The notes: generated from the sequence alone by a model not told the origin. A stretch of DNA of 47,865 nucleotides from CAIOYC01 sp038327995 (GCA_038327995.1 JBBQLP010000020.1:1-47865); one strand, 5' to 3'; counted from the first letter of the stretch, positions 24,548-33,952 are shown. Numbers and translations are program-made.

Positions 24548-26098
24548 ATGTCGTTGCGCATCACTGTACTCGCCACCATCGCCGTCGCTTTGTTAGGCGT
24601 CGGAACGGCGGGCGCAGTTGCGCCTTACCTTCCGCCCCCCGTCGAAGTGACTGGGGGATCAGTCTTCGGGACGATTCACATCGAAGATGACTACGGCGTC
24701 CAAAGCTACCGGGGGATCCCGTTCGCCCAACCGCCCGTAGGGTCGCTTCGCTGGCGACCACCGCAACCAGTTAAAGCGCTCGGCGATTTCGCTGGTCTTC
24801 ATAACGGGCCAGCTTGCCCGCAACACATACCGCCCGTGTGGGGTCCTGATCCCCGCCAGAGCGAAGACTGTCTTTATTTGAATATTTGGGAACCGATTGA
24901 CGCAAAGCCGTCCGCTCATCTGCCTGTAATGGTGTGGATCTACGGTGGAGGGTTTGTAATTGGCGATAGCGCTTCGAAAATCTATAATGGCTCTAATCTC
25001 GCGCGGAGTGGTGTAGTCGTTGTCAACTTCAACTACCGCTTGGGACGGCTGGGCTGGTTTGCGCATCCTGAACTGACCCGAGAAGGCGGCGACGCAGGAA
25101 CCGGCGACTTCGGCCTGATGGATCAGATCGCAGCGTTGAAATGGGTGCGGGACAATATCACAGCGTTCGGGGGCGACCCGGCCAATGTCACCATCTTCGG
25201 CGAGTCGGCGGGCGCGATGTCGGTGAACCTTTTGATGGTCGCGCCGTCTGCGCGGGGCCTGTTCGCCAAGGCGATCACTGAATCCGGTCTGGGACGGATC
25301 GCCGCCAAGCCGCTCGCCGCCGCCGAAGCGCAGGGCATCGCCTTCGCCAAATCCGCGGGCGCCGAGGACCTCGACGCGCTGCGCAAACTGCCCGTGGCCA
25401 CGATCCTGGCGGGCGGCGCGGCCAGCGTGGAGAGCGGGGAAAACCCCGGTCCGATCCTTGACGGCAAGCTCATCCCCGAAAACATTGACCGTGCCTTCGC
25501 AGAAGGAAAGCAGGCGCCGGTCCCGTGGATGGTCGGCTCCAACGACTACGAGGCCAGCCTCTTTCCCGGGATGCTGTCAGACCCGGACAAGGTGATGACC
25601 AATGTGCCCGCCGCTGCGCGACCGTTGATGTCCGCTCTATTCGACCCGGACAAGACGGGCGACAGACGCACAGTCGCCGCCGGGATGCTGACCGATAGCG
25701 TCTTCACCGAGCCAGCGCGCTTTCTGGCGTCGCAGCACGCGAAGCTCGGCCAGCCCGTTTACCGCTACTTCTTCGCCTATGTGCCGGAAACCCAACGGGC
25801 GACGCTACCGGGCGCCGGGCACGGTTCGGAAATCCAGTTCGTGTTCGGCACACTCGGAACCTACTATGCCGCAAAGGGCGGGTACAGCGACTTCGACCGG
25901 CGTGTCTCCGCCGACATGGGCCGCTACTGGACCAACTTCGCCAAGACCGGAAACCCAAACAGTCCGGAGGCTGGCGGGGTCGAATGGCCCCGGGATACCG
26001 GCGATCAGGCGCTGGTGATCGACAAGAACGGCGAACACGCCGCGCCGTCGCTTCGCAAGGCCCGGCTTGACATCATGGCGGCGCGCGCGAAGCCGTAG
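24548..26098 (+). CDS. Type B carboxylesterase, secreted
   Basis: About 516 residues from MSLRITVLATIAVALLGVG, a signal peptide. The carboxylesterase/cholinesterase fold shows YRGIPFAQPPVG, SEDCLYLNIW, the oxyanion loop IYGGGFVIGD, the nucleophile elbow GESAGA (Ser220) and the His loop GAGHGSEIQFVFG. It hydrolyses carboxylic esters in the periplasm or outside; the natural substrate is unknown. It is a single gene after an intergenic repeat, with AAGGAG just before the ATG. The upstream in-frame ATG at 24509 lacks a signal-like start. Confidence 0.92.
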   Translation: MSLRITVLATIAVALLGVGTAGAVAPYLPPPVEVTGGSVFGTIHIEDDYGVQSYRGIPFAQPPVGSLRWRPPQPVKALGDFAGLHNGPACPQHIPPVWGPDPRQSEDCLYLNIWEPIDAKPSAHLPVMVWIYGGGFVIGDSASKIYNGSNLARSGVVVVNFNYRLGRLGWFAHPELTREGGDAGTGDFGLMDQIAALKWVRDNITAFGGDPANVTIFGESAGAMSVNLLMVAPSARGLFAKAITESGLGRIAAKPLAAAEAQGIAFAKSAGAEDLDALRKLPVATILAGGAASVESGENPGPILDGKLIPENIDRAFAEGKQAPVPWMVGSNDYEASLFPGMLSDPDKVMTNVPAAARPLMSALFDPDKTGDRRTVAAGMLTDSVFTEPARFLASQHAKLGQPVYRYFFAYVPETQRATLPGAGHGSEIQFVFGTLGTYYAAKGGYSDFDRRVSADMGRYWTNFAKTGNPNSPEAGGVEWPRDTGDQALVIDKNGEHAAPSLRKARLDIMAARAKP

Positions 26099-26296
26099 GG
26101 CTGGAGCTGAGTCGCGCTTGCTAATCTTTTTGTCTAGCTATATTTACATATAGACCAAACTACTTTACATTCCAAGCCACCCCATCTCCTTATGAGTGGC
26201 GGAGGTGTTGGTGCGCTCCAACGACACTAGAAAGCACTTTACATTTCAAAGTTAATGACCTAAACTGAGCCATCGGATTTGAAAGAGGGTGATGCA
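26099..26296. other. AT-rich promoter region of the alpha/beta hydrolase gene
   Basis: 198 bases containing two copies of ACTTTACATTYCAA (26162-26175 and 26236-26249), 74 bases apart. The second copy includes the -35 of a good sigma-70 promoter. Confidence 0.5.
26238..26266 (+). promoter_or_regulatory. Candidate sigma-70 promoter for the alpha/beta hydrolase
   Basis: TTTACA (26238-26243), a 17-base spacer and TAAACT (26261-26266). The start codon at 26297 follows with GAGGG before it. Confidence 0.5.
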
Positions 26297-27253
26297 ATGA
26301 CCAGGACCTTGAAGGCTTTTTTGATCGCCGCGGCGCTGACGGCGACGGGCGCGAGCGTGTGCGCCCTGACGGCAGAGCAACCAGCGGCGGCGCAGGCCGC
26401 TGTTGCTGCGCCCTCGCTCAAGCTGTTTCCAGACTCGAAAATGATCCAGGGCGACCGGATCAGCGTCGAGGTGGTGGGAACTGGCCCAGACCTGATCTTC
26501 GTGCCCGGTCTCGCCTCGTCCCGCGAAACCTGGAAGCGCACGGCGGAGCGCCTGCGTGGGCATTACCGGCTGCATCTGGTGCAGGTGAATGGCTTCGCAG
26601 GCGCGCCCTCCGGCGCCAACGCCGAGGGGGCCGTCTTTGTGCCCACCGCAGAGGCCATCGACGCCTACATCGTGCAGGCGAAACTCGCGCCCGTCACCTA
26701 CATCGGGCATTCGCTCGGCGGCACCATGGGACTTTATCTGGCCGAGCATCATCCCGAGCATCTGAAGAAGGTGATGCTCGTCGACTCCCTGCCATTCTTC
26801 GGCGTGATCTTCGCGGGTCCGCAGGCGACCTCCGAGAGCGTCAAGCCGATGGCTGAGGGGATGCGCGCGCAGATGATCGCCTCCACGCCGGAGCAGTATG
26901 AAGCCAACAGCGCCCGCACGGTAGGCTCGATGGTGAAGAACCCCGAGGGGCTGAAAACGGTCATCGCCTGGGGCAAGGTTTCCAACCACAAGGTCGTCGC
27001 CAACGCCATGGCCGAGGACCTGATGCTGGACCTGCGCCCCGGCCTCGCCACGACCCAGACCCCGATCACCCTGCTCTATCCGTTCGATCCGTCGCTGGGC
27101 GCGCCGGGCGCTATGATCGACGGAACCTACACCAGCCAGTACGCGCCCGTGCCGCACAAGACCCTGGTCCGCATCGACGACAGCCGCCACTTCATCATGC
27201 TGGACCAACCCGCCAAGTTCGACACGGCGCTGGATGCGTTCCTGGCGAGCTAG
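26297..27253 (+). CDS. Alpha/beta hydrolase, secreted
   Basis: About 318 residues from MTRTLKAFLIAAALTATGA, a signal peptide with an Ala-rich linker. The fold shows DLIFVPGLASSRETW, the nucleophile elbow GHSLGG (Ser139), LVDSLPFFG and the catalytic His in DDSRHFIMLDQP. It is an esterase- or lipase-like hydrolase with unknown substrate. It stands alone with its own promoter. A TTG at 26279 would add six residues but has a poorer ribosome site. Confidence 0.9.
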   Translation: MTRTLKAFLIAAALTATGASVCALTAEQPAAAQAAVAAPSLKLFPDSKMIQGDRISVEVVGTGPDLIFVPGLASSRETWKRTAERLRGHYRLHLVQVNGFAGAPSGANAEGAVFVPTAEAIDAYIVQAKLAPVTYIGHSLGGTMGLYLAEHHPEHLKKVMLVDSLPFFGVIFAGPQATSESVKPMAEGMRAQMIASTPEQYEANSARTVGSMVKNPEGLKTVIAWGKVSNHKVVANAMAEDLMLDLRPGLATTQTPITLLYPFDPSLGAPGAMIDGTYTSQYAPVPHKTLVRIDDSRHFIMLDQPAKFDTALDAFLAS

Positions 27254-27260
27254 GGCAGAG

Positions 27261-27284
27261 CCGCCCCCTCCTCGCGGCGGGCGG
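27261..27284 (+). terminator. Possible weak terminator after the alpha/beta hydrolase
   Basis: CCGCCC and GGGCGG form a GC-rich 6-bp stem with a 12-base loop, eight bases after the stop codon, followed only by TTGTG. The lack of a T-run makes it a weak call. Confidence 0.3.
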
Positions 27285-27340
27285 TTGTGCCCTTAACGAC
27301 GCTCCCAAGGCCGCAGAAGGTTGAGACTCGAACGGTGCGG

Positions 27341-28128
27341 CTATTCAATGATGCTGCGCATTGCTCGTGCCAGTGATTCAGATTTCGCAACTGGCACAAA
27401 GATGAAGTTATTTATGTATCGACCGTTCTTTCCCGTTGAAATAATATTACTAGAGTCTTGATCGGTTTCTGCATTAAATTTCTCTATATCACACAGATTT
27501 CTTCCATCCAAATAGTACCCAGCGTAGCCTATATTTCTCAGATTTTCAGGAAGGCGACGTGTGGAGCCAGGATTGTGCCTCTCTTCAATCTCAATAAGCA
27601 AGTTAACATTGATGCCAGGGTTTTTTTTGCCCCTAGCAGAACACTTTCCTCATGACCCTCTACGTCGATTTTTATGAACCCAACATTGCTAAATTCAAAG
27701 CTATCTAGCGTGCGGACTTCTACAGTTGTGGAAACGATAGGAATCGTTGAATCGTTTTGCTCTAACTCATTTGAGACGGCCATTGTGGCCCAAGAATAGT
27801 TTTCCCGCGGATAGCGGATGGTGGCTTCACCAGCGCTGTCGGACAGGGCTATTTGATAAAGATCAACTGAACCCCCGTATATACGACGAAGCCAAGCTAT
27901 CATCGGTGGGAGTGGCTCAAAGCCCGCAACCTGTTGTGAGAATTTCGAGATATGATGGATGTAAAGGCCACGGTTTGCACCCACATCAATTGCAAGCATA
28001 TCGCGAGGAACAAGGGCTGATAGTAGACTGATTTCAGACTCATGGTTGTGGCGATGAATGTAGCGCTTATTCATCGCATGAGGAGCGACACGAAATGCTA
28101 ATTCGCGAGCGATAGATTTTGGAGTCAT
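27341..28128 (-). pseudogene. FkbM-family SAM-dependent methyltransferase with A8-tract frameshift
   Basis: The N-terminal frame (28128 to 27538) has the FkbM SAM site MLAIDVGANRGLYIHHI, FEPLPPMIAWL, EVRTLDSF and FIKIDVEGHEESVLLGAKK. After GAKK it meets eight consecutive A (T at 27621-27628) and changes to unrelated residues. One extra A gives GAKKNPGINVNLLIEIEERH, the expected FkbM continuation, and the second frame then runs to 27341, about 262 residues in all. FkbM enzymes O-methylate sugars or glycolipids. The gene is AT-rich compared with its neighbours. It could be a dead gene, a phase-variable gene, one rescued by transcriptional slippage, or an assembly error. Confidence 0.85.
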
Positions 28129-28400
28129 AATATTGGCATCCCGCTAAATTCGCCCGCAAACGCTTGTGAACCGCTGATTCATATTCGCAAGCCTATGAGA
28201 GGTCCAAGCAATCTGGAGTCAAGCTCGGCATTTTTGGTAGTGTTTTGTTCGCTTTAGGCGATGGACGCCGGTACCGTTCCAAGCATGGCCTGGGTTAACG
28301 GTCCTTTCTTTTCCGCCCTGAAAGTGAACCTCCTAGCCAGTGGAACTGTGGGGCGTTGGTTGAAAGCCAGGGCGTCAGCAGGCGCTCCGGAACCGCTACC
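28129..28400. other. Intergenic region between the FkbM gene and the CitE-like gene
   Basis: 272 bases, AT-rich at the left and normal at the right. A frame on the + strand from 28261 runs into the antisense of the lyase gene. I saw no domain in it and no ribosome site, so I do not call a gene. Confidence 0.4.
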
Positions 28401-29267
28401 CTACCCCGCCGCCTCGGCCACGGCGACTAGCTTCTCCGCCTGGGCGAGGTGAAGCCGCTCGGCCATCCTGCCCTCCACCCGGATGGCGCCCTTGGCTGCG
28501 TTTTGGGGGAGGGCGTAGGCGGCGATGACGGCGCGGGCGAAGGCCACCTCGTCCGCTGACGGGGTGAACACCCGGTTGCAGGGCTCCACCTGCGAGGGGT
28601 GGATCAGGGTCTTGCCGTCAAAGCCGAACGCCAGCCCCTGCGCGCACTGCGCTTCGAACCCCGCCGCATCGTCGATTCCGTTGAACACGCCGTCGAGGAT
28701 CACGAGCCCGTTTGCGCGCGCCGCCGCTACCGATAATCCCAGCGCTGCATAGAAGGGCTCGCGCCCCGGCGTCAGGCGCGCACCCATCTCCTTGGCCAGA
28801 TCATTGGTCCCCATGACGAGGCATTCCAACCGTGAGGTTTTCGCCGCCCCGGCGATGCTGTCGAGATGGAACAGGCACCGGCAGGTCTCGATCATGGCCC
28901 AGAGCCGGGTCTTGTCCGGCGCGCGGCTGATACGCCCGTCATAGCGGGCCACCTCCGCGCTATCGTTCACCTTGGGCACGAGGATGGCGTCCGGCCCCGC
29001 CTCCACCGCCGCCTTCAGGTCGTCCTCGCCCCAGGGGGTGTCCAGAGCATTGACCCGGATCACCACCTCGCGTCGCCCGAAGCCGCCCGCCTTGACCGCC
29101 TCAACAGCCTGCGCCCGGGCCATCTCCTTGGCGTCCGGGGCGACCGCGTCTTCGAGGTCGAGGATCACCCCGTCGCAGGCCAGCGTGCGCGCCTTATCGA
29201 TTGCCTTGGCGTTCGAGGCGGGCATATAGAGCAGGCTGCGGCGGGGGCGAATCACGGGCTCACTCAT
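28401..29267 (-). CDS. HpcH/HpaI aldolase / CitE-like CoA ester lyase
   Basis: The 288-residue TIM-barrel lyase has family motifs RRSLLYMPASNAKAIDKA, GVILDLEDAVAPDAK, VIRVNALDTPWGEDDL, AMIETCRCLF and GFDGKTLIHPSQVEPCN. The Glu and Asp in the middle normally bind Mg2+ near the CoA ester. Members cleave (beta-methyl)malyl-CoA or citramalyl-CoA, giving acetyl- or propionyl-CoA and a 2-oxo acid; the substrate here cannot be fixed. It starts seven bases after thpR, so the two are likely co-transcribed. Confidence 0.9.
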   Translation of the reverse strand: MSEPVIRPRRSLLYMPASNAKAIDKARTLACDGVILDLEDAVAPDAKEMARAQAVEAVKAGGFGRREVVIRVNALDTPWGEDDLKAAVEAGPDAILVPKVNDSAEVARYDGRISRAPDKTRLWAMIETCRCLFHLDSIAGAAKTSRLECLVMGTNDLAKEMGARLTPGREPFYAALGLSVAAARANGLVILDGVFNGIDDAAGFEAQCAQGLAFGFDGKTLIHPSQVEPCNRVFTPSADEVAFARAVIAAYALPQNAAKGAIRVEGRMAERLHLAQAEKLVAVAEAAG

Positions 29268-29274
29268 GAAGTCC

Positions 29275-29811
29275 TCAACTCAGTTGATAGGTGCGTTCGA
29301 GGTCGTAACGCGAGCCGTCCCCAGACAGCCAGCTTGAATAGAGGTTGAACTGGCGAACGCGCCAGACCGGCGACTTGATCAGGTTGTTTTCAACTACCCA
29401 TTCGCCCGTCCTTTCCGCCGTCGCAGCCCGGATGTAAGCCAGAGTGACGTGAGGCCGATACGTGCGTGCCTCACCCTTCAACCCGACCCTGCGCGCGGCG
29501 GCTTCGCACTTGCCGGCGAGCCGGCCAAGAGGCTCGCTCTGGGCGACCCCGGCCCAGACCGCCAGCATATGTTCGTTGTCGCCGAACGCGCCTGCGCCTT
29601 CCAGATTGAGATCGAACGACTTCATCGCGATGGCCTCGAGCGCGCTGTCGAGATCGGCCGCTTGGGTGCGCTGCATCTCGCCGAAGAACCGCAGGGTGAT
29701 GTGGAGCGCCTCCAGCGGCCGCCACGCTGCGCCCGGCAGACCGCGCTGGCGACGGATCAGTCCCTCTGCAATCTCAGGCGGCAGGTCCACAGCGGCGAAC
29801 AGGCGGATCAT
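29275..29811 (-). CDS. thpR: RNA 2',3'-cyclic phosphodiesterase (ThpR / LigT family)
   Basis: The 178-residue protein is of the 2H phosphoesterase family. It starts MIRLFAAVDLPPEI and has both catalytic motifs, HITL at 37-40 and HVTL at 121-124. The enzyme opens 2',3'-cyclic phosphates on RNA ends and can reversibly join 2'-5' ends in vitro. It is upstream of and probably co-transcribed with the CitE-like gene, and divergent from pdxY. Confidence 0.92.
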   Translation of the reverse strand: MIRLFAAVDLPPEIAEGLIRRQRGLPGAAWRPLEALHITLRFFGEMQRTQAADLDSALEAIAMKSFDLNLEGAGAFGDNEHMLAVWAGVAQSEPLGRLAGKCEAAARRVGLKGEARTYRPHVTLAYIRAATAERTGEWVVENNLIKSPVWRVRQFNLYSSWLSGDGSRYDLERTYQLS

Positions 29812-29883
29812 GCCTCTGTTTGATCTAACGAAGGCCCAAGCTCAAGCGGGACAAGGCTAAGCCAAGTCGCTAAACCCCTTCCC

Positions 29884-30717
29884 ATGGCGCAGATCGCTAT
29901 CCTGTCGAGCTTTGTCGCGACGAGCCGCGTGGGCGGGTTCGCCCAGGCGCTGGCGTTCGCCGCGCTGGGGCACGAGGCGAGCGTGATCCCAACGGTGCTG
30001 TTTGGCCGTCACCCCGGCCTTGGCGCGCCGGGCGGAGGAGCGGTGGGACCAGAAACCTTCGAGCGGGTGCTGCACGGCGCCGAGGCTAACCGGGGTTTGT
30101 CTCGCGCCGCGATGATCCTGACCGGCTATTTCGCCCTCCCAGAACAGGTGCAGATGGCGGCGGACGCCATCGACCGCACCAAGCTGAATCCCAATCCGCC
30201 CTTCGTTCTGGTGGACCCGATTCTGGGCGACGAGGCATCAGGCCTCTACGTAAAGCCCGAGGTGGAAGCCGCCATTCGCGAGCACCTGATCCGCCGCGCC
30301 GATCTTCTGGCGCCGAACCTGTGGGAGTTGTCCCGCATCACGGGACGCATGATCACGACGGCGGAAGAGGCGGCGGAGGCGGCGCGGTCGCTGCAAACTC
30401 CGGTGCTGGTTTCGTCGGTTCCGGCTGGGGCGGACCAGATCGGCGTGCTCTACGTTGGGCCGACCCAAACGTGGCTGGCGGCGCACGCCCTGGCGTTCGA
30501 GGCGCCCAGGGGGACCGGCGACCTGCTCGCCGCCATGTTTGCCGCCGCCGTCCTGGAAGACCTGCCGCCCGAAACGGCGCTGATGCGGTCTGCGGGCGGG
30601 GTGGCGGACGCAGTGGAAGCCGCGCTGGCTCAGGGCCTATCCGACCTTCCCATCGCCGCCATCGGTTCGGGCTTTCGTATGCCGAAGAGCCGCGTCGTTC
30701 TTACCACTTTTGCCTGA
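29884..30717 (+). CDS. pdxY: Pyridoxal kinase, PdxY type
   Basis: 277 residues of the ribokinase fold. Motifs are ILSSFVATSRVGG at the N-terminus, VLVDPILGD, LLAPNLWELSRITG, and the anion-hole/catalytic region APRGTGDLLAAMFAA, in which Asp follows GTG. It phosphorylates pyridoxal (or pyridoxine) in the PLP salvage pathway. It is followed after eight bases by a serine hydrolase gene, so the two may form an operon without a clear functional link. Confidence 0.9.
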   Translation: MAQIAILSSFVATSRVGGFAQALAFAALGHEASVIPTVLFGRHPGLGAPGGGAVGPETFERVLHGAEANRGLSRAAMILTGYFALPEQVQMAADAIDRTKLNPNPPFVLVDPILGDEASGLYVKPEVEAAIREHLIRRADLLAPNLWELSRITGRMITTAEEAAEAARSLQTPVLVSSVPAGADQIGVLYVGPTQTWLAAHALAFEAPRGTGDLLAAMFAAAVLEDLPPETALMRSAGGVADAVEAALAQGLSDLPIAAIGSGFRMPKSRVVLTTFA

Positions 30718-30725
30718 GTATACCC

Positions 30726-31835
30726 ATGATCTCACCGCCCCGTTTCGCAGCCCTGCAGCGCCAGTTCGACCAGCATTTCGCAGACGGCGAGGAACTCGGC
30801 GCCCGTTTCACCGTGGTGGAGCAGGGCGAGGTTGTCTGCGACCTCTGGGGCGGCTTCGCCGACCGGGAGAAGACGCGCCCGTTCGACGAGCGCACCCTGA
30901 CCCCCGTCTTCTCCACCACCAAGGTCATCGCCGCTATCCTGATCGCGCGCTTGGTGGACGCGGGACAACTTCGCTACGACCAGCCGGTCGCCGAGGTCTG
31001 GCCGGAGTTCGCGGCGAACGGCAAGGCGGCCATCACGGTTGAACAGGTGATATCGCATCAGGCGGGCCTGCCAGGGTTTCTCGAGCCCATGGATCCGGCC
31101 GAATGGTTCGACTGGGACGCCATCTGCGCGCGCCTCGCCGCCATGGCCCCCATGTGGCCGCCGGGGACAGCCTCGGGCTATCACGCCATCACCTTCGGCT
31201 ACCTCGCCGGAGAGATTTTCCGGCGGGTGGACGGGCGGACGATGGGCCGGGCGCTGGCGGAGGACATCGCCGGGCCGCTCTGTCTCGACCTCTTCATCGG
31301 CCTGCCGGACGCCGAGTTCGCACGGACCGCCTCACTCGAGAAACCGAAAGGGGTCGCCAAGTTCGGCAAGATCACCGATCCCATCCGTGCTGCCTTCCTG
31401 ACCAAATGGGCCGCTCCTGGAGGGCGGGGAACAGCGGAATGGCGGCGCGCGGAAATCCCCTCCGCCAACGGACACGCCACCGCGAAATCCCTGGCGGTAC
31501 TGATGGGGGCGCTGGCGACCACGGGAAAGCTCGGTGAACGAACGATCCTGTCGCCAGCCGCGATCAAGACCCTGTCGCGCGAGCGAATTCACGGCGACGA
31601 TTTGGTGCTGCCTTACTGGATAAGCTGGGGCGCCGGGGTGATGCGCAACGAAGGGCGAGAAATCTACGGGCCCAGTCCGATGAGTTTCGGTCATTCGGGA
31701 TGGGGCGGAAGCTGCGCCTTCGCCGACCCCGAGCGCGGGGTCGCAATGGCCTATGTGATGAACAAGCAGCAGGCCGACCTGATCGGCGACAGTCGCTCCA
31801 AACGCCTGATCCGCGCCGCTTACGAAGGGCTTTAG
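30726..31835 (+). CDS. Serine hydrolase, class C beta-lactamase-like (EstB-type)
   Basis: 369 residues from MISPPRFAAL. The catalytic STTK motif is at 63-66 (Ser63, Lys66), a Tyr motif in GYHAITFGYLAGEIF corresponds to YxN, and HSGWGG near 330 corresponds to KTG/HxG. There is no signal peptide, so a cytosolic esterase or amidase is more likely than an antibiotic-degrading beta-lactamase. An in-frame stretch upstream to 30321 lies within pdxY and is not part of the gene. Its 3' end overlaps the convergent rarD gene by four bases. Confidence 0.9.
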   Translation: MISPPRFAALQRQFDQHFADGEELGARFTVVEQGEVVCDLWGGFADREKTRPFDERTLTPVFSTTKVIAAILIARLVDAGQLRYDQPVAEVWPEFAANGKAAITVEQVISHQAGLPGFLEPMDPAEWFDWDAICARLAAMAPMWPPGTASGYHAITFGYLAGEIFRRVDGRTMGRALAEDIAGPLCLDLFIGLPDAEFARTASLEKPKGVAKFGKITDPIRAAFLTKWAAPGGRGTAEWRRAEIPSANGHATAKSLAVLMGALATTGKLGERTILSPAAIKTLSRERIHGDDLVLPYWISWGAGVMRNEGREIYGPSPMSFGHSGWGGSCAFADPERGVAMAYVMNKQQADLIGDSRSKRLIRAAYEGL

Positions 31836-32764
31836 ACCCCCGCCTCCATCACCTCGGGCGCCGGTCTCCGGGTGCGCGTCCAGGCGCCGAATGCGAAAAC
31901 CGCAACCCCTGCCCAGATGAACACGAACGACAGTATGCGGGCCGGAGTGAGCAATTCACCTGCAAGGACTCCGACGCCGAACTGCAGCGTGGGGGCAATG
32001 AACTGGAGGAAGCCAACCAGGGTCAAAGGCAGTCGCCGCGCGGCGAAGGCGAACAGGGCCAAAGGGACTACGGTGGCGGGGCCGCAGGCGATCAGGAGCA
32101 GCGTCGGCGTTGTGTGTTTTCCGAACACACCCTGCCCCGCGTGGGTGAGAAAGGCGGCGTAGGCGATGGCGGGAATGACTAGGAGTAGGCACTCGACCAG
32201 TAGCCCTGTCTGGGCCGACACCGCCGCCTGTTTTCGCACCACCCCGTAGCCGCAAAAGCTGAACGCCAGCACCAGCGACACCCAGGGAACCTCGCCCAGC
32301 GCTAGCCCCTGGATCAAAACGCCGACCGCCGCGAGGGCCATGGCGATGATCCCAAACCGATCCATCCGTTCCCGGAAGAACGCCGCGCCCACCACCATAT
32401 TGAGCAGCGGGTTGAGGTAGTAGCCAAGACTGGCCGACAGGGTGTGGCCGTTATCCACCGCCCAGACATAGACGGTCCAGTTGACGGCGATCAGCACAGC
32501 CGACAGGGCCAGCGCGGCGATGATGCGCGGTGTGGCGAGGAGCGCCTTCAGCCCTGCGCCCCGATCGGCGGCGAACACCAGAACGAGGGCCAAAGGAACC
32601 GACCAGATGGTGCGCCAGGCGACGATCTCGAACACTGTAGCGCCGGATCGCTCCGCCGCGTTGAACAACAGCGGCAGGAACCCCCATAGAGTGTAGCAGA
32701 TGATTCCAGCCGTCAGAGCTTTGCGATCAGCGGGCGGGGCCAGGGTGTTAGGCATGCGGCGCAC
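31832..32764 (-). CDS. rarD: EamA-family permease, RarD type
   Basis: The 310-residue inner-membrane protein has ten hydrophobic helices. It shows the RarD-type opening GIICYTLWGFLPLLF, then VEIVAWR-like FEIVAWRTIWSVP, NWTVYVWAVDNGHTLSASLG, YYLNPL and FLQFIAPTLQF. RarD is a drug/metabolite-superfamily member, named from chloramphenicol sensitivity in Pseudomonas, with an undefined substrate. MPNTLAPP at 32755 is an alternative start. Confidence 0.9.
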   Translation of the reverse strand: MRRMPNTLAPPADRKALTAGIICYTLWGFLPLLFNAAERSGATVFEIVAWRTIWSVPLALVLVFAADRGAGLKALLATPRIIAALALSAVLIAVNWTVYVWAVDNGHTLSASLGYYLNPLLNMVVGAAFFRERMDRFGIIAMALAAVGVLIQGLALGEVPWVSLVLAFSFCGYGVVRKQAAVSAQTGLLVECLLLVIPAIAYAAFLTHAGQGVFGKHTTPTLLLIACGPATVVPLALFAFAARRLPLTLVGFLQFIAPTLQFGVGVLAGELLTPARILSFVFIWAGVAVFAFGAWTRTRRPAPEVMEAGV

Positions 32765-32839
32765 TTAAGCTGCGCCGCCCCGGTTCGCCACCCGGAGCGT
32801 GCGCAGGATTTCTGGAGGAAGGTTCAGCTATACCGACAG

Positions 32840-33868
32840 TTACGCGAGTTGCTTCTCGAGCAACCCCCGCTCCACCAGCAATTGTGCGATCTGCACCGCG
32901 TTCAGCGCCGCGCCCTTGCGCAGGTTGTCGGACACCACCCACAGGTTCAGCCCATGCTCAACGGTCGGGTCGTTCCTGATGCGCGAGACATAGACGGCAA
33001 ACTCGCCCTGGGCTTCCTTGGGCGTCATGTAGCCGGTGTCGTCGCGCTTATCGATCACGATCACGCCCGGCGCCTCGCGCAGGATGTCGCGCGCCTCATC
33101 CTCGTCCATCGGCGTCTCAAACTCGATATTCACCGCTTCCGAGTGACCGACCATCACCGGCACGCGCACACAGGTGACAGTCAGCTTGATCGCGGGATCG
33201 AGCATCTTGTGCGTCTCGCGCCACATCTTTTCTTCTTCATCCGTATACCCATCATCGCCGAACTGACCGACGAATGGGATGACGTTGAAGGCGATCTGCT
33301 TGGGGAATTTCTTCGGCTCGGTGGGACCGAACATGAAGACCGCCTTGGTCTGATTCCAAAGCTCGTCCATCCCCTCCTTGCCCGCTCCGGACACGGACTG
33401 ATAGGTCGAGACCACCACCCGCTTGATCCGCGCCACGTCGTGCAGCGGCTTCAACGCCACCACAAGCTGGGCGGTGGAGCAGTTGGGGTTGGCGATGATG
33501 TTCTTCTTGCGGAAACCGTCGGCGGCCTCGGGGTTCACTTCTGGCACGATCAGCGGCACGTCGGGGTCCATGCGCCAAGCCGACGAATTGTCGATCACCA
33601 CCGGGCCCATCTTGCCGATCTTGGGCGACCACTCCTTGGAAAACTTGCCCGAGACGCTCATCAGAACGATATCGACCTTGGAGAAGTCGAAGGTCTCCAC
33701 GTCTTTGCACTTCAGGATCTTGTCGCCGAACGACACGTCCCTGCCGACGGATTTGCGTGAGGCCACAGCGAAGATCTCATCCACGGGGAAATCGACTTCC
33801 TCGAGGATGTTCAGCATCTCGCGGCCCACGTTGCCCGTGGCACCCACGACGGCCACCCGGTACCCCAT
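32840..33868 (-). CDS. asd: Aspartate-semialdehyde dehydrogenase
   Basis: 342 residues. Asd reduces aspartyl phosphate to aspartate semialdehyde with NADPH, feeding lysine/diaminopimelate, threonine and methionine synthesis. The NADP loop is GATGNVG (9-15), the nucleophile is Cys130 in ANPNCSTAQ, and the acid/base His is His242 in VMVGHSEAV. I choose MGYRVAVVGA at 33868 because AGGAG stands six bases before it; ATGs at 33874 and 33892 are in frame. It is monocistronic. Confidence 0.95.
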   Translation of the reverse strand: MGYRVAVVGATGNVGREMLNILEEVDFPVDEIFAVASRKSVGRDVSFGDKILKCKDVETFDFSKVDIVLMSVSGKFSKEWSPKIGKMGPVVIDNSSAWRMDPDVPLIVPEVNPEAADGFRKKNIIANPNCSTAQLVVALKPLHDVARIKRVVVSTYQSVSGAGKEGMDELWNQTKAVFMFGPTEPKKFPKQIAFNVIPFVGQFGDDGYTDEEEKMWRETHKMLDPAIKLTVTCVRVPVMVGHSEAVNIEFETPMDEDEARDILREAPGVIVIDKRDDTGYMTPKEAQGEFAVYVSRIRNDPTVEHGLNLWVVSDNLRKGAALNAVQIAQLLVERGLLEKQLA

Positions 33869-33952
33869 CGTCATCTCCTGAATGCTCGACATGAGCGGAG
33901 GCGGAGTTACGCCCCGGAAGGGGCGATTACAAGGCTGGAACGTGGCGCGCTA

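Noticed and set aside
28261..28452. Small + strand open frame after the FkbM gene
   Set aside because: No recognisable domain, no ribosome site, and its end runs antisense into the CitE-like gene.
30321..30725. N-terminal extension of the serine hydrolase
   Set aside because: It lies inside pdxY in another frame, and the hydrolase domain starts at the ATG at 30726.
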